Source: Strongylocentrotus purpuratus (lineage: Eukaryota > Echinodermata > Echinoidea > Camarodonta > Strongylocentrotidae). Taken from it: a stretch of 64,000 bases of DNA. Positions 35,901-47,400 of this stretch are shown here, piece after piece (position 1 is the stretch's first letter; the number at the start of each line of letters is the position of its first letter). The notes below the pieces were generated by a model. That model searched no databases. It was not told the DNA's origin and worked only from the letters and a program-made list of their open reading frames with translations. Both the position numbers and the translations under genes were made by a program. Location: the NCBI RefSeq assembly GCF_000002235.5, contig NW_022145601.1, positions 24,718,348 through 24,782,347 on the forward strand. The letters run 5' to 3'.

Positions 35901-36937
35901 CACATTGTAAAAAATAAACATGAGTTCTTTATATTTCTGTATTCAAAGCACTTTTGAATCCCAGCATTAGCCCTTGTATCAATACCGTTATTCTTAACTT
36001 GATCAATAATAATTTCATGTACATCACACTGTCAGTTTACAGATAAGAGGGCGTCCTATCATGAACTTTAGCGCAGAGTTAATGCCCTACTAGCTCCAAA
36101 CGGATGATGTGAGAAGTTATTAAATACATGAAGAATTGTTTAATTTATCAGAGCAATATGCTTACCCCGAGGTAGAAAGATACAATCTCCAGCAGTCACG
36201 TTCCCATAGGTCCAAGGAACATCAGCAAACTTCGGAAACTTCTCTAGGTCCACACTATCAGGGTTCAGTACAGCATACCCACCATAAGCCTCGGTCTCTT
36301 CATCAGCTATGGGGATCATATCTTCATGCTTGGAATCAATGAAGATCCAATCTTTAGTTCCGAAGTAGAGACAGTTGATTGCGTTGTCTGCATCCCGATG
36401 AAGCAGGCTCTTGGTGCCCCCACTACTAAACCAAAGATTGGCCTCCAGAAGACGCTGACTGAAAGTGCCGCAGGTCATGAAGGGAGGAACAGAGACTTCC
36501 TTTGACATCGGGTCAGGAAGTTGTGAGACAATGTATGCATTGCGTGACTTGTACGTCTTGAGGAAGTACCCCACGGTGTCCTGTCCTATCCCCTTGTCTC
36601 CTTCAGGATAATATTCCTTCTCTGCTTTTGCTTCTATCTTCACTCGAAGGTCACTGTAGTGTTCCCGGAGATAATCATCTGTCCATCGATGCACCCCGAG
36701 TGAGTTGTTAGCCATCCCGCGGAACAGGACGGGGATGCCGTCCCGAGCATATTTCTCCCAGAATTCCTTGGGGGATGGAGGATCATGGAGAATTTCAATG
36801 TGGCCCTCTGGAGGTTGGTGTTTACCAAGTACTTGCAGGTGTCCTGGCAGGGAGCCTTCCTCTGTGCTCCCAGCAAGACATACATGTAGCATTAGACAAG
36901 TTGTAACCACAAGATATTGAAAAATCAGCTGCATCAT
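29929..36937 (-). CDS. JmjC-domain oxygenase with signal peptide, EF-hand and C-terminal HGEL
   Basis: Seven exons on the minus strand: 36937-36166, 35449-35251, 32619-32544, 32138-32064, 31568-31405, 31052-30935, 30117-29929 (1593 nt, 530 residues, all phases closing). The start chosen (GCCATGATG) opens a signal peptide of about 22 residues. The JmjC cupin shows an iron-binding H180-R-D182, a likely 2-oxoglutarate lysine K195 (GTKDW) and distal H261 (FLPRGYWHQV). Exon 5 carries a canonical EF-hand loop at residues 380-391 (D, D, D, S, E at positions 1, 3, 5, 9, 12), and exon 6 a degenerate EF-like segment. The protein ends SHGEL, similar to KDEL-type ER retrieval signals. AATAAA lies 16 nt past the stop. 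The family is Fe(II)/2OG hydroxylase, probably acting in the secretory pathway. The substrate is unknown. Confidence 0.88.
30388..30461. repeat. Short foldback, arms GGAGCAGCAAG
   Basis: GGAGCAGCAAG (30388-30398) and its exact inverse (30451-30461) enclose a TATTATTAT tract. It lies between exons 6 and 7 of the JmjC gene. Confidence 0.5.
30560..30885 (+). repeat. Compound microsatellite in JmjC intron 6
   Basis: Successive GATGAT, GGGAATG, AGTAGT, AATAAC and GATAAT units. The Asn-rich open frame over it is compositional. Confidence 0.85.
31555..31765 (-). repeat. Tandem duplication that includes the JmjC exon 5 acceptor edge
   Basis: Unit 1 (31555-31660) starts within exon 5 and unit 2 (31661-31765) repeats it. 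Both hold a TAGCTGTA-type exon edge, a GTCATAGATCATGTAG block and AAGCTTCAYATAAGAGAT (CTTCACATAAGAGAT in unit 1). The period is about 106 bp. Only unit 1 carries the true exon. Confidence 0.6.
32343..32504. mobile_element. Palindromic foldback element, copy 1 (3-bp TSD AAT)
   Basis: Ends CCCTATGAATA and TATTCATAGTG. The two halves are almost exact inverted copies (GACAAAGAAAGCGGACAAAA, GTTCCTCAGGTAGA, GGAACATCCC). AAT flanks both sides (32340-32342, 32505-32507). The same family is at 44449-44680. It lies 40 bp downstream of the donor of JmjC exon 3. Confidence 0.75.
33519..33690 (+). repeat. SINE-like repeat with A and B boxes
   Basis: CTCAGTCGGTACAGCAGTGG (A-box-like) is followed by GGGTTCGAAACC (B-box) and a tail similar to the 28.6 and 49.8 kb copies. 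Confidence 0.5.
33815..34051 (+). pseudogene. Incomplete PHD/zinc-finger protein (78 residues)
   Basis: The ATG is followed by an acidic segment (DDLDFLTDFEEDLILEP) and then Cys/His residues in PHD order: LCTC, IRCSEPEC, WFHREC. The final CxxC pair that completes a PHD finger is missing before TGA. An internal GAATGC|GTAGGC could be a splice donor, but no matching next exon is obvious. It lies in JmjC intron 2 on the opposite strand. It may be a partial retrocopy, a transposon-borne fragment or the first exon of an unseen gene. Confidence 0.4.
35045..35172 (+). repeat. SINE tail fragment
   Basis: AGGTCCCTCAGAGAGGACC, then CTGGTTGCTTACTTAC and GCAGTCAGGTAAAA, match the tail of the SINE at 28.6 kb. 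No head is present. Confidence 0.45.
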
Positions 36938-37247
36938 GGCTACTGTTTTTCTAGTAATATTAAGGAATCTGTGGGTAAATTTTGTGTAAATCACGTGTCA
37001 CAGAGCCTCAGTTCTTCAACTTTGCGGAGTTTCGTGGTAACTTAATTGTTGATAACAGTAGCTAAAGATGCTGTTGTATCTTAAGTGCAGTAACAGTATG
37101 GAGTAACGCTAGGAGTTCTTGACTGAGTAGCAGTGGAGCAGTGTAGCATGTAGCTTGTGGAAAAAATTCTGCAGATATAAAAAAAACATGTACAGGTGAT
37201 TACTCAATACATTGTATAAAACATTCATTTATTAACTAATATTAATG

Positions 37248-37645
37248 ATTATTATCTATATAAGGCTTCCAAGTGGTACAATAAATCAGTGTACCAATAT
37301 TTAATATCGTTGGTGCAATACCTGGATCAGGCCGGATGACTGATCAATATTGTTTTTGTATTGCTTAGTCATCCGGGAACTTCAACTATTGATATCGAGA
37401 TCACAAAAAAACAAAAACATTTTACCCGAGGTAATTGAGTCAATAAATAAGTGTACCAATATTTAATATCTTTGGTGCAATACCTGGATCAGGCCGGATG
37501 ACTGATCAATATTGTTTTTGTATGGCTCAGTCATCCGGAAACTTCAACTATTGATATCGAGATCACAAAAAAACAAAAACATTTTAACCGAGGTAATTGA
37601 GTCAAAAAAATATATTTTGCTAGTCAGTCTGATATAGATAATAAT
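37248..37645. mobile_element. TIR element carrying a 162-bp tandem duplication
   Basis: Exact 14-bp TIRs ATTATTATCTATAT (37248-37261) and ATATAGATAATAAT (37632-37645). Inside, a unit beginning GTACCAATATTTAATATC is repeated at 37291 and 37453, each with an internal inverted GGATGACTGATCAATATTG / TCATCCGG structure. A related element in reverse orientation is in CFAP74 intron 7 (59487-59703). It lies just upstream of the JmjC gene. Confidence 0.65.
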
Positions 37646-37659
37646 TGTAATATCATATG

Positions 37660-37775
37660 GCTTTGTTTTTGTGTGATACAAGAAAATATTGCTCTTGCTA
37701 TGACAATATTAGACTCGTCTTCAACTCATCCAATATTGTCATAGCTCGGGCAATATATTCTTGTATCACACTCAA
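37660..37775. repeat. Foldback repeat, arms TTGTATCACAC / GTGTGATACAA
   Basis: GTGTGATACAAGAAAATATTGC and CTATGACAATATT are mirrored by CAATATTGTCATAG and TTCTTGTATCACAC. The same arrangement appears at about 59370-59480. Confidence 0.6.
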
Positions 37776-39537
37776 ATTATGAGAAAACCAGACATTAATT
37801 ATATTTGTGTACATGACAAATGGGAGAGTTGTCTGTCACTATGTCACAATCCCGCACTCGCCAAATGGCCAATTTGTGATTTAACTCTATTTATATTTGT
37901 CCAATTTATGTCAACATTTTTATTGTTTTTCTGCTTTCATACAATTGAAATATTGTAACTTTAATACTTACCGATCTGACTTCCCACAAACAATGAAACA
38001 TGACAAACGCTGAAACAGTTATCAAAACTGTCAAAAGGCACAAAAGTCTCAATTTAAATACCAAATTCCCTGAATTTATGGTTTAGCTGATATTAGATCT
38101 GCCCGAAGAGAAGAGACGATTTTTCAAGACAATATAATGTTAAAAGATATTCTAATTGTTGTCCTTTAAATTTAGTTATTTTTTATGTTCTAACCTAACT
38201 TGCCTTTTGGCTATTGCTACACGTACAGCCTACATCCTAAAGAGTAAAGGCTACACTACACGTCTACAACCATAATTTGTACAGGCTACTTTTCACCCTA
38301 AATCCTATTTAACTACCAGTAGACAAAGATAACCGTATTTGGGGATTCTTTTGTAAGACTGACAATAGTGTGTCAACCTTGACTTGTGGTCAGTGGGGCC
38401 TGACATGGTCTTAGCAAAACAACCATCAATATCAGAGACTGATCAAAGCTTTCGGTCCATCTATAAATTTGTAATCTTCCTATATCATATGCCCCGCCTA
38501 AACTATGGTTTGTGAGTTGTGACAAATATAATATCCAATACAGAAAGAGACCAGTATGGTGACACGTACCTAAAGTTAACAGTACACTCACACTGCACTG
38601 CACAGCTCAGCCAGTTTTGTCTATGAGTTTTTAAACATGACATTGTCGTTTTGATGGTATAGCATAGCACAGCAGGATAACCCGGCATTTAATAGTCACG
38701 GGGCGGCATCGGTACAGCTTTTCTTCGAAAGATATAGTACATTACGTGTGATTAATTCTCTGCTCTGCTTTCCTGATCCGATCCCCAGGCCAGTCGTGTA
38801 ACAGAGAATTGATGTTGACTCCCGCACACGACCGCAAAATTATAAGGGGATTTCCCCAAAACAAGTGCGCCCGCGCGCGCGACGCTCAAACACCATGGAC
38901 GTGATAGGCCCTTGGAGTCCTTCGGAGTGGACTGCTACCCCTCCTCAAGAGTTCCACACCAAAGAAGGAAATGAGGAGGGGAAAAGAAAGTGAAAAATCA
39001 AAAGAAGCAAAGAATTTAGACATGTGAGAAGAAAAATGAAAGGGATATAAAATGAAAGGAAGACAACAAAAAATCTTTCTTTCAATGACTTTTTAAACCC
39101 TGCCACTAAGGATTCCATTGATGTTATGAAGTGAATACCATATCAAACCAACTTTTTGATCCATTCTTATAGGATCATGTATGCCTACTGAGCTAATGTT
39201 TCATAATTTTGGGTTAATTTGAAGAAAAAAAATTTAGTCCATATGTGCTCTAGCCTGGAAAAATCACCTATATACAAATATTATTTAATAATCTAAATGG
39301 CTGAATTTTCTTATTTCCCCTTCCATAGGTCTTCGTTTCATAAATAAGCCAACCGGCCTCCTTATCACAGCTAGGCTTATATGAGATTCTTTCGACACTC
39401 AAGGTAGACATACCAGTAGAGGCGACAATCGCAGGGGGGGGGGGTCAACTTACGCTAAAAAAACAAAATATGTACAGGAAATGATATAGGCTAGACCAAA
39501 CTATTTTTCGGTTCTGAAGAAGTGTTCTAACTATCAG

Positions 39538-39720
39538 TGGCGGATCCAGGGCGAGGGAGGGGGGGGGGGGGGGGGGCCTCTCCCTGGGGGGGGGGGGGAC
39601 GTGTAAAAACAGGTTAATTTTACCTTTTTTTGGAGATGCACCCCCCCCCCCCTGGCGCTAAAGGGGGGTGCGATTTTTCAAACATTCGAGGGCCAAAAAA
39701 AAATTAGTGCTCACTACCCC
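39538..39720 (+). mobile_element. G/C-tract MITE starting CAGTGGCGGATCCAGG
   Basis: A terminal CAGTGGCGGATCCAGG followed by long G and C runs is typical of the hAT-like families in this window. The right end is not clear. A second G/C run lies at 40209-40265. 39720-41340 shows no gene I recognise. Confidence 0.5.
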
Positions 39721-41346
39721 CCTATATGTCTAAAAGAAAATCTCTTCTCACTCAGCCGCTATGCTCCCTCGCATAGTATATACTCTAAACTTTGAATTAA
39801 ATAAGATATATTAACTGCAGTAGGAAACATTTTACATAAGTAGTTCAATAATTCGGGAATTCAAGTTAGAGAACTCTCAATTCCTTGAAAAATGTTCAAA
39901 AAGGTCGTACCCCCAACATGGATAATCAGAAAATGTATCCAAATGATTTTTAACAGTGCCTATTCCCATAAGAGAAGAATAAAAAGAGGATAGCAGCTCA
40001 GATTCAGTTATAAAAAGTGCTCTAAAATACAAAGAACCTCGTATAGGAGTATATCCCCTTCACAAGTCATGATTCAAGGGACTGATAGGCCTAATATAAA
40101 TTTTATATTGCGTTCCTGAGAAAATAAAAATAAAACACACACTCAGCTCCTCATTTGTTTTCCTATTACGTATTTTACTATTTTATTTTGTATAGCTAGT
40201 AGCGGTTTTTTTTTGGGGGGGGGGGCTTGTGGGGCTAAAGCTCCAAGCACGTACCCCCCCCCCCTATTCTTCATTATAAATTAATAACGGCGAGGTTTAT
40301 GTAGAAAACGAATGTAAGAACTCCCAAGCCGTCTCCATTTATTCTTCTAAAATTGCGCCCGGCGAGAAGTATATGAATTATATATATTCAAAGAGGAAAA
40401 TAATACTTCTCTTCCCCCACAACTCACCCGTATACAATCAAATTTGATATAGGAAGCATTATGATTGAATTCTAATCCCCACCCTAGCTCCACCATCCAA
40501 CTAGACGGTATCGGGTCATAAACACTGCAGGCATTCGGGAACAATGGAATATGTCATAACTGCTTGCGGTTGCCCGAATATCACCTTTCTATTTTTATTT
40601 TTTTTTGCCAGCAAGCATATAGAAATTCGAATCTAATTCATGCCATTGAAAATTTGTCATAAAAAGTATAAATTACAACGCCAAAGGTTACACCTCAAGG
40701 CAAACAACCTCCCCCTCCCAACAGCCCCTTAAAATGTTGTGCTTGCATTGCTCTCTGCCTCGAAAATTAGTATCAGACAAAATGGATCTAGTGGTACGTT
40801 ATAGTTTTAAAAGGGGTCCTGATTTACGGAGCTGCCGCGGATTTTAATGTTTTAAAGAGCAAGAAATTTATACGAAAAGTGTTTATTTTGTGTGTGTATT
40901 TGCACTCGTAATGCCCAAAAGAGGGTTATATTTAGATTACACTTTTGGTAGCCGTTTTTAGGTAAAAGCGAGTCTTATTTTGTTGGAAATATTTTTTGAA
41001 ACTCTGCAAATAATTATTTGGGGTCGACCATTTTCGACTCCGCTAACGATCTTGAATGAGTTACACGCTTTTACTTGAATTTACACCATCACCCAAGTAT
41101 TTGTAATGTATGTAATACTTATGTTAAATTGTACCTTGTATTTTTTTTTTTTTATCTGAACGCAAAAATAAAATCAATCAAACAAAATTGTCAGGGGCCG
41201 GGGAGAGGTGTAAAGTGAGAAAAATCGTGCAGTACGATTGGTCCACAAGTTTATTTTGGTCATGTGATTGTTGGCTGGGTACCATCACGTGACCCGGCAG
41301 ATCTACTTGGGATCATGTGATCAACAGTTTGGCGTGATCGTTCATG

Positions 41347-41357
41347 TTTACATAAAT
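41347..41357 (+). promoter_or_regulatory. Possible TATA-like box of the arylsulfatase gene
   Basis: ACATAAATACT lies about 65 bases before the start codon. No transcription start is known. Confidence 0.25.
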
Positions 41358-41416
41358 ACTGAGTGTAATACTGACCTGGAGAACTACTACCCCAGAGTTA
41401 CCGACTTGAGCAAAAT

Positions 41417-44400
41417 ATGAAGCTAGCATTATTTTTCATTAATCTGCTTATTATAAGCAATGTCTGTTCCAAAAAGTTCAGCCAATTAACGAAGCCAAAT
41501 ATTGTATTTATTTTGATTGATGACCTCGGATACAATGATGTCGGTTATCACGGCTCCGAGATCTACACACCAAACATCGACAAACTCGCACGGGAAGGTG
41601 TGCGCCTGGAGAACTACTACGTGCAGCCTATCTGCACTCCAACCCGGTCGCAACTGTTGAGTGGAAGGTACCAGGTAAATAATGTTGAGCCGAGCATTTA
41701 ATACAAATAAGAATATTGTAACAAGTCAAAAGCTGATGAAAATACAGCCACTGATGCACTGGTTTATTATGATGTTTCTATAGAATTTTCAATCTTACGA
41801 CTTAAGTTAAGACAACAAAACAATGTTATGAGTCTCAATCAAATTATCAAACTCTTTTCAAAGGATATGCAATCATCTGAAAAATTATTCTTAATATTGA
41901 TCTTTAATTGATGTTTGCATGCTTCTTGTAGTCCAGCTGAGTTAATGTTTTACAGTTATTGCAAGGTGATGTGAACTTATAAGATAAAGACCAAAAAAGG
42001 AAGAAGGAAGAAGAAGTCAACATCATGTACATCATGTGAATTTCTCCAGATGCAGAGTCCAGTTAATTAATATAAATAATTTCTATTTCTCTCATTGTAA
42101 ACAAAAATCAAGCTTTAATGTACTTTCAATCGAATAGGTTTATGTATAACTGTATGAACAGAAATAAAAATTAAAACTAAATCACTGATAAACATATAAT
42201 CGCGAGCTGCACAAGTCAATTCTGTTTGGACTGCAAAAACGTTGGTTTGTGTATTAAAAATAGCACCTTTTCCATAGTTTTGTAGAAAAAGAAATTGATT
42301 CAACTTGTACCAAGTTGTGCAATTTCAAATTATGCAGAGTTAACTGTATTTTGAAAATCAACTATGAAAAACAAATTTGACATGACAGTTGATTTGATGA
42401 TTGTTTTATTTTTTTGTATACTTATTGTTACTATTATTGTTATAAATTTTAAGTATTGTTGTTGTTGTTGTTCATCTTCTTCTTCTTCTTCTTCTTCATT
42501 TTCTTCTTCTTCAATCATTATTGTTATTATTTTTATTAGAAGTATTATTATTAACTTTATTGTTATTATTATTAAAAGTATTGTTATTGTTATTATTATT
42601 ATTATTATATTTATTATTTATAACATTTCATGTACTTCTTCTACTTCCGTTATTATTATTATCAACATTATTTTTATGACAGATTCACACTGGCCTTCAG
42701 CACAGTTACATCCGCCCTGCCCAGCCTCTTTGTCTTCCGACCAATCTCCCAACATTTGCTGACAAACTACGTGAAGCCGGCTACGCTACCCATGCTGTCG
42801 GCAAGTGGCACCTTGGATTCTACAAGAAAGAGTGCCTACCAACGCAGAGGGGATTTGACTCCTATTTTGGTGAGCTGAAGGTTGTACTTGTTTGGCACAT
42901 GTCTGCTCCTGCCACAATAGACCTGGTCACCTTTTCACAAACTATATTAAGTACAAGTTCGCCGACATCCCATTGAAACACTCGTTAAAGTTAATACATG
43001 TGCTCTAATGGATGTTGGTGAACTTGAACTTATTATAGTTTTGTGAAACGACTGCCTGTTTACTAATCTATTTCAATTTATGCATGTTACTCTCCCTAAC
43101 CCCATGGTTTCCAGCCATTTGATTCATGTGCTAGGAATTATGGCATCATTGTGGATGGAATCCACACTGCATAGAATATGTGTTGATGTGCCAGGCAAGG
43201 TTTAGTTGTCATGAGAAACTGTTAAAAAAAAACATAAAGTTAATAAAAACAGGTCTATTGCATCACAGTCAGTTTCCTCTGCTAAACAAATCCCTATTTG
43301 AACCCTGGACCAATCATTATAATAAACTTTAACCTTACCATACATACAGTGAAACCTGTCTATGAAGGCCTAACAATGCAGACAAGAAAAGTGGTCTTTA
43401 TGTACATACAGGTTCCTTTAGTACATGTTTCAATGGGAAACCATTTTTTTAAGGGCAACAAAAATGTGGCCTTTGTAGATAGGTGGTCTTTCTATACAGG
43501 TGGTAACTAAAGCAGGTTTGACTGTATAACTTTAAATCCAATTGCTACCCTAATCCTATATCTGTGACTAAATAAATCCTGGAGCAATTGTCGTCATAGT
43601 CAAGATTCTGGCCATTTTTGATTGGCGATCTCTCCCCTACCTGTTTCGAGCTGTAGATGATATGATCTAGGAATGTGTATGACCAGACCAGCTGGATTTA
43701 AGAATTCAGGATAACACCATCATCAGCTGGCATCAGCTAGGAGGAAATCGTGTATAGGGAGATCACTCTAAAAATATAAAAATATAATCAGCCCGATTGT
43801 GGATTGTGGATTGTCCAGACAATAGTCTTCAGAGCAAATGTCAGATCACAGAGCTGTAACAGGTATTGATGATTACTAGTAGTCCCATTTTCAGTCATTT
43901 GATGGCTTTCCATCTGATGACAGTTGATTTTCTTTTTCTGAGTCAATCGATAGCATAAATTCATCTAAAACTTTGTGATGGCATTCTCCCTAAACTAAAA
44001 AAAAACCCCATTGATTGGTAGTTTCTCATTACCTTACTCTTTTTGATGTCTTTATCCCTAACAGCAGTCATCGATTGCTTGTTTCTCTCTATGGGCTATT
44101 TGACAGGGAGTGATGATTATTGGACCCACCATACATGAACAGTGTAGGTCTGGTGATGGCATTCTACCAAATAGCAATCATTGATTGTTTGATGCACTCT
44201 ACCAATACAACAGATGATAGCATTCTCCCTGACAACGCATGTTGATTGCTTATTTCTGTCAGGGAGTGAAGACTATTGGACCCACCATAGGCGTGGTGAT
44301 GCATTCTACCAAATACCAATAATTGACTGTTTGATGCACTCTACTAATACAACAGTTGATAGCATTCTCCCTGACAGCATTCATTGATCGCTTGTTTCTG

Positions 44401-47400
44401 TTTATAGGCTATTTGACAGGGGGTGAAGATTATTGGACCCACCATAGGCACTATGAATAATCAATATGACGAACAAAGAAAGCGGACAAAATATACAGTT
44501 CCTCAGGTAGACAAAGGAACATCCCTTCACTGCTATTATGTAAAAATGTGTAGAACAGGTGTCACATGCATATTCACCTGTTCTACACATTTTTACACAA
44601 TAGCAGTGAAGGGATGTTCCTTTGTCTACCTGAGGAACTGTATATTTTGTCCGCTTTCTTTGTCCGTCATATTCATAGTGAGGGCTGGTGATTGCATTCT
44701 ACCAAATACAAATAATGGACTGTTTGATGCACTCTATCAATACAGCAGTTGATAGCATTCTCCCTGACAGCATTCGTTGATTGCCATTTTCTCTCTATAG
44801 GCTATTTGACAGGAGGTGAAGACTATTGGACCCACCATAGGGCTGGTGATGGCCTCCTACCTAATAGCAACCACTGGCTTGGAATGGACCTGTGGGATAA
44901 CGAGAAGGTAGCTTGGGAGTATGTCGGCAACTACTCCGCCTTCGTCTTCACAGAGAAAATCCAGCAAATAGTCGCCCAGCATCCTGTGGAACAGGTAACA
45001 GGGAAAAAATTATTTTCAAGCTTGCTTGCATGAAAATAACAATCTTTTATTTGTTTTGCATTGAACTCTATAAAATTTTGGGGGCTGTTTTATGACTTTC
45101 GGGGGCTCTTTTTGCCATTTCGGGGGCTAATTTGCCCCGAGCCCTGTGTATTTTTTTCCCCTGACAAGTAACGATCAAATACAGACGATCCTGTGTATAA
45201 AGACCACTCGGTAGAGTCCCAGAGCAAAGTCGTCACAGGCAGGTGGTCGTTATATACCACTTTCTTTAAAACACATACCAATGAGAAACACTCTTCAAGG
45301 GAAACAAACAATGTGGCCTTTATAGACAGGTCTATAAGCATTTCTAGGGAGTACAGAATCTTTGATGCTTTGGCTGCTTTTGAAGAGATTTTCAAAATTT
45401 GTTGAAATGTTGTCATTATGTTTTAGCATTTAGCTGAATGGAACATAGAAACGGTTATGCTTTCTCCCTAACTCTGTATAATTCTTGTTGTTAAGTATTA
45501 AAGGTGGACTGGTTTAATTAGGCCCTTTGTTAAATCCTTTAAGATATATGCTGAAATTCTCAATAAATACAAATCGGTACAATTCAATTTTTCCCAACTT
45601 AAAATGCATCCGCTTTAAATTTGGTTAGGGTATGAATAATCAAGTTGTTGACTATATGTGAACTTTTTTCTTGTTCAGCCTTTCCTGCTATACCTGCCGT
45701 TCCAGTCAGTGCACTCACCCCTCCAGGTTCCTAGCTCATATGAAGAGAGATACAAGAACATCAAGAATACAAACAGACGCATCTATGCTGGGATGATGAC
45801 CTGTCTCGATGAAGCCGTCGGAAAGATTGTGCATTCTCTTCAGCAGGCAGGGCTATGGGATAACACTGTGCTTATATTCTCAACTGGTAAGCTCTTTAAA
45901 GCCCCACTGCACTACTTATAGCTACTTGCACCCTCTATATAGCAAACAATCCGTACTCGGTGCCTGTTGGCCCCCCATGCTCCCCTTTTTCTTATGTTAA
46001 TTGAGAGCTGATTTGATGACATAACCACCTGTCAGTGACCTTGCAGGGAGGTCGAATCCCCCTGGCCAAACTAGAATAGACAGGCTTTAAGGTGCTGGGC
46101 TATGTTTCACGAAACCGTCATGACTGACATGCCATTGAAACATGGAATGTGTGTTTCAATGGGATGTGGGTGAACTTGTACTCCACACGTTTTCGTGAAA
46201 CGATGCCCGGTTTTACATTTTGACATGGTCTTGAGTGTAGTTACATTAATTTGTCTTAATAAAAATGTTTTAGAAAAGAGATGTCATGATATAGTGGGCC
46301 ATTCACTATGAAATAAAACAGGAACCTACTGGAAATCATAGCTTGTTTTTGTAGGTTCCCAATAATAGATATAATATAAACATTATTTTTATAAATCATT
46401 TTAAAGTGTCTTAATAATCACAGTAAAATAGATATAATTTTAAACCATTTTAAAGTGTCTAGATAGTCGAAATATGCGCAAAGAACAGAATGACAAGGTG
46501 GGACACATAAGACAGGAAACTGACATAGTTAGATAAGACAGGACATGACAAAACACATGACAGGACAGGACAAGATAAACATTTTTCTACTTCTTTCTAT
46601 TTTTTCAGACAATGGAGGTGAGGTGGCAGCAGGGGGCAACAACTGGCCCCTCCGAGGCTGGAAGAGATCCATTTGGGAGGGAGGCATGAGAGGTGTAGGC
46701 TTTGTCAACAGTCCCTTACTCCCTGCAAGTGTTCAGGGTACAGTCAACAAGCAGCTTATCCATGTAAGTGACTGGTTTCCAACTCTAGTCCAGGGTGTTG
46801 CAGGAAGCAGCCTTGATAACATAACGCTTGATGGGTTCAACATGTGGAAAACAATAAGGTACTGTCAAAGTGTTACTTTTTATTTCGATGAATCTGTTCG
46901 TCTTGATAATAACAAAATTATATGTTTGGAGCCAGAAGGATTTTAACTCTTTATGAAATGATATAAGTTAATGCCCTTCTGGTTCCAAACAGACTAAACG
47001 ATAATGTTAACTTTAATGTTGGACATGATTGCTCAATTGAGATATATTCAATTCTAATGAAATAGGCAATGAAATAATATGTGAGCTGTCACAAGAGGCA
47101 GTGTTCTTAGATGAACTACTAGAAGGAGAGTTGTATTGTCTTTATTATAGGAATGTATAATAGCATATCAAAGGGGGAAATATATGGCTTATTTTAAAAG
47201 AGAGATAAAAGCTGATCAAATGTTTCCTATTCAATTACTAACATTCTCTGGTTCAATATAAGCTTATACTAGAAAGATCCTCTTCATTCATCTAAGCTTG
47301 CTTTGAGAAATCTAGAAGGGGTATTCAAAATGTTCTATTTATAAATTTTAGGTTTAGTTGACATTTGACACATGCCCTTTGACCTAATTCTGGAAGAGTC

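Noticed and set aside
36136..36920. Plus-strand frames opposite JmjC exon 1
   Set aside because: Antisense shadows of a well-supported coding exon.
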